Positions 56,901 to 64,000 of a stretch of 64,000 bases of DNA are shown in pieces (position 1 is the first letter of the stretch; each line of letters starts with the position of its first letter). Made by a program: the position numbers and the translations under genes. The notes beneath the pieces are model-generated. The model was not told where the DNA came from and did no database searches. It was given only the letters and a program-made list of their open reading frames with translations. The stretch covers positions 5,148,497 through 5,212,496 of the forward strand of contig JAJEKV010000062.1 in the NCBI GenBank assembly GCA_021234155.1, in the 5' to 3' direction. Origin of the DNA: Isoetes taiwanensis (taxonomy: Eukaryota; Streptophyta; Lycopodiopsida; Isoetales; Isoetaceae).

Positions 56901-57960
56901 TAGTCATGTTTTGAGACAAAAGACAAGACCAACTTTCCTAGGCTACTAGAAATATTCCATGGATGCACTACTCCATCTCCTATAGGATCTCTCATAGAAG
57001 AGGTGCCTGATTGGAAGAGTTTTGTGGAAGGTTATACTGAAGACATGGAAGGCCATTCTAGACCTCTTCAATTCACTTTTTGGGTGAGAGATGGGATTCC
57101 AATCATGCAATGGAAGATGAGACCTTCAGAGGAGAAGTGGAGAGGAGGGGCAGAAATCCGCATAGAGATGCACGAATGGCAAGCCTATGATACCTCCAGT
57201 CAACCAAAAGCTCTAAAACCTACTACGTAAGTGAAGCAAGTGGGATTGACCAGGGATGGCATCAATGACTACATCAAGCATTGGCAAACTAATTCTGATG
57301 ACACTAATCGTGCATTGATAGATTACTGGAAGAAGGTGATTAACTTGTTGGATGAGGTAGACACATCCTCAGAAGAATTGACTGAAGGGTGGCTCCCTAA
57401 AAGCAGGTGGAGGACATTAGCAGGTGCTGAGGAAGATGATGGCACTCACTATTAGTAGCATTGTTAAGGCCCATGCTCCTCCTCAATCTGACAAACACTA
57501 TGTTGGTCCTAAGAAAGATAGGCCAAAATATCTAGGCCTAGATGTTTATGAACCAAAGAATCGACGTGGAGTGCCACCAATTTGTGGTAGTAAAACCAGC
57601 AGATTTACAGACTTATCCGATGTGGTTGGGATACACCATCTCAGATATTTGCAAAGAAGAAGGTGATGTTAACTTCAATAAGGTGCGTGTGGAATGGTGG
57701 TGTCCAGTGCACCAGTTGACTAATGTCACCGATAAATAAAGATATTCAGATTGTTGGACAAAGAGGTGGAGGAGAAATCCTAGTGCTTTGGCTAGACATT
57801 GAAATCGTATTGTACTCGTGGACTCCAAAAACTATTCCAAGTAAAACAGCGAGAGTTACAATACCTCTGGATGTAAGGAATAAGGTTCTCATATCCTTGG
57901 GGATGCTGGTGGAAAAATGAAAAACTATGTAAATATGTTTTCTACATTACTATGTATCAA
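56901..57960 (+). pseudogene. transposon C-terminal region
   Basis: Frames hold FHGCTTPSPIGSLIEEVPDW, RPLQFTFWVRDG, then RDGINDYIKHWQ and finally TYPMWLGYTISDICKE with VEWWCPVHQL. The last piece resembles a BAH/chromo-like tail in which the preceding block reads VVKPAD. Stops and three frame changes break it. The last frame ends at 57920. Confidence 0.5.
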
Positions 57961-58162
57961 TCACAATTAATAAAAGTTGTGTACTACTTGAGTTTCATGA
58001 TATATGATGTTGTAATTTGAAGTTAAGGCGTGAATTTATATTAAGGTGTGTGATTGTATGTTAATGTATAGTGACTTTTATCAAGTTACTAAAAAATTGC
58101 AATATGAAATTTGTCCCAAAATCAAGACATAATCCCAATTTAATTGAATGATGGTTTTAAGG

Positions 58163-58384
58163 TCTAATGGGCCATGTAGCTCGTATGGGGTATTGCCATG
58201 TGGCAATATAGAATATATTCACATGTTGCATAACATGCGCATTATAATGGGTTCTAATGGTTGTGCCTCAAGGGACAACCCTTTATGATCGCCGTGTACG
58301 TGTCATCATATTCGACATGTACTAGTGACGTGGTAGTATAATATACATATTTATACCGTATATTATGCCGAAACGTCACATTCT
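58163..58384 (+). repeat. repeat R2, copy a
   Basis: TCTAATGGGCCATGTAGCTC to GTATATTATGCCGAAACGTC, matching 61955-62174 (220 bp) with scattered changes. It lies 200 bp beyond the transposon. Confidence 0.85.
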
Positions 58385-61300
58385 CCCCACCTTGAATTGA
58401 TGCTGCCTGCAGCATCACGAGTCTTCTCACCTTGAAATCCTGCATTAACTTTACAATATATTTAATTACATACTTACTAGCTTACACAAGATTTAAACGA
58501 TTATATTTACTCTAGGCTTTAACAATATTTATGACATTTACGTACGTCTTAGCGCGATTATATAAACACTAATCATAATTTAGACAATAATATTACATAG
58601 GTAAGGTTTTAATATCATACACAAGAATTAGACATGTGCTTCTTATTCTCTTCCTTGGGTATTGCATTACAATTAGAAGTATATACCTAAGATGCACCCA
58701 AGTATATGTGAAATTAGTTTATTTTGTACAAGGACCATGAAGGTCGTACACCTATCATTGGAAGGAAATACATCCTTACCACGTTTAGTTAACATCTTAA
58801 ATAAGCATTACCTTGGAACCCTGCATGATCTCTGCTAGACTCCTTTAATACATGTAATTAAATTAGTTACCTTAAGGTAATATTCTCACATTAACATTAT
58901 AGTAATATTGGATATATTGATTCCAATAGTATTATATTTAACTGACGGTTCTATGATAACTTTAAGGCCTTATACATTCCCACAATTATGTCGAGGCAAT
59001 AATTCTAATTCAGAAAATATTTTAATTATTTATCATATAGCTATGGTTCTTTTATCCAAGTGTTAAACGTGTAACTCTCCTTTACCACTTGGTGATGCTT
59101 CAACCTTACAGATATATACTTTACAATTGCTATACTTAAAATAAGACAATTTCTGATTATATTTACAAGGACCTTGAAGGTTATTTACATGCCTTTTGAA
59201 TTTTTAGATTATATAATTTATGTGCTTTTAAAGGGTCTACATCTCTGATTTATTTAATTAAGAGCTAGGCTATTAGCTCATTCCTACGTATGAATGCATG
59301 CATTTGATCACGGCGTAAGAACATTATGCTTTTCTCATCATGGCTGATGACTTCATGCGTCCTGTCATGCCTACCCGATTATGCCCTTTTAGGGTGCCTA
59401 TACCTGTTACAGAGATAGCGTAAGGAATGGCGAAATTCCTACCATGGCCACTGGTGCAAGTGCTTTTCCGATCATGCATCTGACAATTAACTAGATGATT
59501 TCTCTCTCCCCACCTTGGCTCATTCGCCTCCTATAGCTACAACGCACCTACCTATCAAGCCTACGTCGACTAACTTGAAGGCGGCCTGTCCGTTGCATTG
59601 CTTCTATGAATTCCAAAGGTGGAACCTGCCTATGATGGTCAAGGTCGATTAACTTAACATCGATTGTCCATAAGATGCAAGTGCGTTCAATCATAAGGTT
59701 GAGCCCTCACTTTCTTCGAAAAGAAAATGGTCATGTACCCCTTCAATGGCGTTATCCAACGAACCCTATCCCCTCAATTGATGTTGCACCCAACATCACA
59801 GCTATTTTCTCCCCTTAAGAGGTTAGATGCTTCTTACTTAAAATTACCCATCTCACATGATGGATGGAGCCATCATGTAATATATCTATCCCTAAAGTGA
59901 TGGATTAACAAATTATTTAGAGTAATTCTCACCTGCGAAGGTTTTCTCGTCATGATAATTCTTTTTGTCTCAAAAGACTTTGTGACTAATATATACTTCT
60001 TATTTTAGATGTACTTAATTATCCTAGTAATGATTCCTTCTTAGTGAGGTATCAATCTCACTAAGTGGTTTCAATATGTTGGATGTCTGTTAACAACCGT
60101 TTATAATTTTAGTTACTCCTATGCATTTCCTTCCCAATCTTTGACGCTCAATCTTGGGGCAATCCTTTCAACGAGAATATCTGGGAAAGCCTTCTAATCC
60201 TATTATGGATATTATCATCCATATATTTATCCTACTAGACTCTATGACCTTAGATCCCCGAGCTTTCTAGAAGCTCATCCACTCATTGCCTGCTTGAAGC
60301 AGCAAGGTAACGTTCTTCCTAGTTGCTTGAGACTCCGGGCCGCTCCTCGATGTAGAGGTCGACTTTCTTCATTAGAGGCCTCCCATTGCTGGTGGTTTTG
60401 ATGGCGTAGTTCATGATCTGAAGTTTCCTATATCCCTTCCTAAAGCCTGAAGGTGGTGCCATTGAAAAAGATTCTCCACGTTGGATTCTTCATCTTGGTG
60501 GTTAAAGGATGACTCTGGATTCGATATTGTTGTGTCAACTCCATCAACATCTCTCATGTCGAGTCCTTATCTTGTTGGTATCGTGTTGCCTGAAGAGTGT
60601 TGATGATGTTGATTGCTTCACCCCTTCAAATTGCCCGACATCTCTTCCTTTTGATTTGTTACACTATGGAAGGGAGGGAATAACAAGGGGAATATAAGTG
60701 CAAGGTTTATAGCTTGCACAATCACAATCACAATTACTATTAAAGTTACCCTTGGTGTCTCCTCTTGAGGTGCACACGTACTCTATCTATCCTTCTATTT
60801 GTGCACCAGTTCATAATGCTTGTGCCGTCCGATATCTGTTGACTACAACACAATACGTTTTTGCTTCACACTCTAACTAAAGATGTGACGACCGTTGATG
60901 CTTCGATGTTTCCATCTACTCCATAATCCTTGAATCTCTTGTTGCTGGAGGTGCTTTGATTGCCATCTTTGTCGTTAAGGTATTGGATGCTTCTATCTTG
61001 GGTGTTGATCTCCTACATATCGAAGATACAAGTGGCTTCTTATCTTATAATTACTAGTAGTACCACCTGACGAAGCCATCACCTAGTTGTTGAATGACCA
61101 TAGGCGTAACCCATAGCTGCGGTACCTTTATCTCCATCTAATACGCATGTTACAAGCATCACCATACATCACCGGAAGGCGGGATTATGGTCGTCGAGAT
61201 GTTGCCTTCTTAGTTGGCTTTTTGATGTCGGGTCATCTCGGAGAATTTCTTGATGTTTGTCAGCTTGAGGTCATGGCTGCAGTTTTTGAAGATGTCTAGC

Positions 61301-61426
61301 CATTCCTCCTTCCATTGTTGATTACACAAGTATCATGAGGTCGTCAAGTGTTGTCGCCGCCACAAGAGGTAGAATTGCGCTTCCAAAGATGTCATATTGC
61401 GAATGAACAATGCTATCTTTCATCCT
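58385..61426. other. no gene recognised
   Basis: Three kilobases with only short ORFs (largest 60509-60697) and no domain. It lies between R2 copy a and the R1b/R2b block, so it may be the interior of a decayed element. Confidence 0.45.
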
Positions 61427-62174
61427 AACCAAGTGGGCTCCTATGCACAGGTTGCATTAATTGGGAATTAATGAGCTAATATAGAATTATCAACTAAAGG
61501 CTCTGGGTCTCTACCCCCCGTTCCAATACACAAAAGGTGTGCACAGAGAAATATAATATCATCCAATGAACTGAAATAACAGAGTAAGGACCTAATCTAT
61601 TTACTCTAATCATAAATGGTTAGGTTCATTCGTCAGTGGCTAAGGTTCTTTGGCTATATAGGTCATCTACAGCCAAGAACATATGCATTTATGGCCTAAT
61701 GCCCATTAAAAAGCATGCATTGACTAACAGATCAACCACCCACCCGGTCCTTGGACTGGCTCCTAGTCTTCTAAACGCGTCCATGCTGCTGGAATCTCTG
61801 GAGTTTCGAGGAGCTATATCGAAACATGAGCTTCACTGCTGTTGGGAGGTTGGAATGAGTCGGGCGCTTGCGCAATGCACGCTCCTGAGACTGGAATCTA
61901 AAAAAGGGACACTTTTAGGGTCCCTGCCTCCTTATGCCTACGTTTTAGGGTTAGGGTCTAATGGGCCATATGGCTCATATGGGGTATTGCCATGTGGCAA
62001 TATAGAATATATTCACATGTTGCATAATATATGCAATATAATGGGTTCTAATGGTTGTGCCCCATGGTACAACCCTTTACGGTTGCTGTGTACATGTCAT
62101 CGTAGTCGATATGCATTAGTGATGTGGCAGTATAATATATATATTTATACCGTATATTATGCTGGAATGTCACA
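61427..62174 (+). repeat. repeats R1 copy b and R2 copy b, adjoining
   Basis: 61427-61951 repeats 45117-45665 and 61955-62174 repeats 58163-58384. The junction is TTTTAGGGTTAGGGTCTAAT. Confidence 0.85.
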
Positions 62175-62212
62175 AGTTGCAGATCTGTCGATATCCTCTT
62201 TATCTAGCTATT

Positions 62213-62380
62213 ACGAAACACGAGCTTCACTGCTACTGGGAGGTTGGAATGAGTCTGGCACTTGGGGCAATGCACGCTCCTGAGGCTGGAATTCGAAAAG
62301 GAGACACTTTTAGGGTTCCTGCCTCTAATGGGCCATATGGTTCATATGGGGTATTGCCATATGGCAATATAGAATAGATT
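62213..62380 (+). repeat. third, partial copies of R1 and R2
   Basis: 62213-62318 repeats the end of R1 (CGAGCTTCACTGCT, GGAGGTTGGAATGAGTC, GAGGCTGGAATTC). 62323-62378 repeats the start of R2 (TCTAATGGGCCATATGG). An internal ~35-bp segment of the R1b version is missing. Confidence 0.8.
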
Positions 62381-63170
62381 AGATTTTGGTTACCATCCAC
62401 TCTGGCCGAAACGGTCCTTGGACTCATGTTCAGGTTGCGAGCCGTCCATTAGGAGTGGTTGCTAGCAAGGTTTGCTGCCCTGTTTAACCGTCCTGGGCTT
62501 GTATTTGGGAACTTTTCCTCCCAGGATCTTCTTCTGATTGAAAGGTCGTAGATTTGGTATACAATTGTGTACCCTGAAATATTTATGGATTTAAGCTTCA
62601 TTGGCAACATAGGTCTCCAATTTGATGTTTTTTTTTTTTTTTTATTTATTTATAATGCAATAGTATAAGTAAGTAGCATTAAAACCATTTACCATGACCA
62701 CTCTCAATTAACAATACAGGAACTGAAACACCTAAACCAATATGGTATAACCATATGGGTTAGATAAAAAATTAAAAAGCTAGAATAGCATAAACATTGT
62801 GTGACACTTAACATTTTTTCGTATGGATAACTGATAATAAATAAAAAATAAAAAAGAAGGCAAGAGAAGAATGTCGAAACTGGCAGTTAGGGTTCCAGCT
62901 ATTGCACGATGCAGCAAACGGCATCCTATGGGCGACAGACTGGATCGTGGATAACCTGGCACAAAAAGATGGAGATGGATTTTAGCAAAAAGAAATTACA
63001 AAAATGCAACCTATTACTGACTGCAGTGAGATATAGGACCTCCAGTCTGAAAGGCATGCACAGACGGTATTAGGGACAGGGACTTGCCTGGAACTATTTA
63101 ACAATGCATTCAGAAAGACAAGAAGCAGCATACTCAACCCCATGGTACGCTGTTACTCCCAGTCCCACCT
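62381..63170. other. no gene recognised
   Basis: Contains a T-run (62628-62642 region) with TATTTATTTA and an AT-rich stretch. No coding signal supported. Confidence 0.4.
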
Positions 63171-63560
63171 GTGTTAAGCTTGCTTATGGGAAGGAAGAAG
63201 GGCGACCTCAATATGGCCACCAGAAGGAAGATTGAGGCAGAGAAGATGGGCAATACCAAGAGGAAAAAACTATTTGACTTCCATAAGGCCACCATAGGGC
63301 CTGCTGTAAGTGCTTGTAACAGCAATCTTGGTAAGGAAATGAGTGCTGACAAAGAGATGGAGAGATCTAAGGGTATGAATGAAGCAGTTGCAATGGGAAC
63401 AAGCACAAAGGTGAAGGAAATTGCAGGCAAGCAGCATGAACTTATGAATATGGAGGACACATCCACAAAAGGAAAAGCTCAACAATCGAATCTGGCAGCT
63501 CTGCCTCCAAGCAATCAGGTTTTTAGATTAAAATTCCTATATAAGTGGCTAATGATCTAA
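63171..63560 (+). CDS. unrecognised Lys-rich ORF, 129 codons
   Basis: Highly Lys/Glu/Ala-rich with KEEGD-like and MATRRKIEAEKM stretches, no domain. A donor-like CAG|GTTTTTAG stands just before the last ~14 codons, so it may be an exon. It may equally be a gag-like fragment. Confidence 0.25.
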   Translation: MLSLLMGRKKGDLNMATRRKIEAEKMGNTKRKKLFDFHKATIGPAVSACNSNLGKEMSADKEMERSKGMNEAVAMGTSTKVKEIAGKQHELMNMEDTSTKGKAQQSNLAALPPSNQVFRLKFLYKWLMI

Positions 63561-64000
63561 ATTCTCAATTAAGAGCAATAGCTAGTATGATGAATCTGAA
63601 AAAGAAACTGGTTATTATGTTTGAAGAATTAGTAGATGCTTATGTTGGTAAGGTATAGTAGGTAATAAAATATAGACAGATCTAGATCTTAAAATTAGGA
63701 GCAGATCTGATCTAGATCTTATAAAATTAAAGGCTGATCTAAAGATTACTGCAGGATTATGGTAAGCCTGCTTGTTTAATATGATTTTCGTGCAACTATG
63801 CACACATGCAGGGAAGAATGATGTCTGAGCTATCACCCTGATCATAATGCTTTAGCAGACTGGGAATTCAGTCCTGACATGTCTTAATTATTAAATGCAT
63901 CATGCAAAAGTGAAGGGGATAACCCAAGAAACTTACTGCTTACCTGCTAGTGACTTGAACTGTTTACCCTCTTTGGCTAACTGTTTCTTGGTTTCACTGC
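63561..64000. other. window end, no gene recognised
   Basis: Contains a doublet of CAGATCT...CTAGATCTTA-type sequence (63679-63725). Otherwise no feature. Confidence 0.4.

Larger units (their letters stand above)
55009..57960 (+). mobile_element. decayed DNA transposon: DUF8039-like domain, DDE transposase, C-terminal domain
   Basis: Reading 5' to 3', a likely acceptor (ATGTTTTAG|GTCAATGG) opens a Pro/Asp/Lys-rich start (STPNDGPQGKEKS). A DUF8039-like domain follows, then a Cys/His-containing region, the transposase domain and a C-terminal region with a BAH-like look. All are in one order but across at least six frames. Such proteins belong to plant DNA transposons. Terminal inverted repeats and target duplication were not found. 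Confidence 0.7.

Noticed and set aside
45651-61956. Telomere-like TTTAGGG repeats
   Set aside because: Only TTTTAGGGTTAGGG, one to two units; no array.
1-64000. CRISPR arrays, bacterial operons, rRNA genes
   Set aside because: No regularly spaced identical repeats with unique spacers, no ribosomal RNA blocks, and all supported genes are spliced plant genes.

Overview
The window looks like nuclear DNA of a land plant. It holds two intron-rich plant housekeeping genes, a plastid/mitochondrial-type alkaline invertase and the AP-3 adaptor mu subunit, both with clean GT-AG introns. It also holds plant-specific PLS-type pentatricopeptide repeat (PPR) sequence and a dense mixture of decayed transposable elements. 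The style of the PPR genes and of the DNA transposon, together with a ParB/methylase-like locus, suggests a non-seed vascular plant (lycophyte or fern) rather than a flowering plant. That placement is an inference. I could not run a search, and no species-specific marker is visible.

Layout. 1.2-3.7 kb (minus): complete six-exon neutral/alkaline invertase. 6.2-14.6 kb (plus): an 8.4-kb L1-type LINE with poly(A) tail and target site duplication, broken by stops and frameshifts and carrying a tRNA-like insertion. 15.9-16.5 kb (minus): 3' end of a second LINE family with a GATA-type tail. 16.6-17.8 kb: degenerate tandem repeats. 17.8-27.5 kb: gene-poor, with a MAP-kinase exon fragment, GC-rich hairpin repeats and tRNA-derived repeats. 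27.6-30.2 kb (plus): complete eight-exon AP-3 mu gene. 31.3-32.0 and 39.8-41.0 kb: two LINE 3' fragments of one family. 32.3-34.3 kb (plus): an intact PPR ORF. 35.0-39.0 kb: Ty3/gypsy remnants with LTR, primer-binding site, gag zinc knuckle and broken reverse transcriptase. 42.2-43.1 kb: a small foldback element and a duplicated block with strong palindromes. 43.6-44.4 kb (minus): PPR pseudogene.

The most unusual region is 45.7-53.2 kb. On the minus strand lies a spliced, decayed gene whose parts resemble, in order, a ParB/Srx-like domain, a DNA N6-adenine/N4-cytosine methylase-like domain and an FCP1/HAD-like phosphatase domain. The surrounding introns and spacers carry about fifteen copies of a short palindrome built on GCGCC(A/T)GGCGC, which I did not see elsewhere in the window. 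An unrecognised 123-codon ORF (52.4-52.8 kb) sits between copies of the palindrome.

To its right (55.0-58.0 kb, plus) is a decayed DNA transposon with a DUF8039-like N-terminal domain and a DDE-type transposase domain. A second fragment of the DUF8039-like domain lies beside the methylase locus at 51.8-52.0 kb. The right end (58-62.4 kb) is noncoding and holds direct repeats shared with 45.1-45.7 kb. The invertase, AP-3 mu and PPR genes have no visible functional link to each other. They are islands in a repeat-rich landscape.
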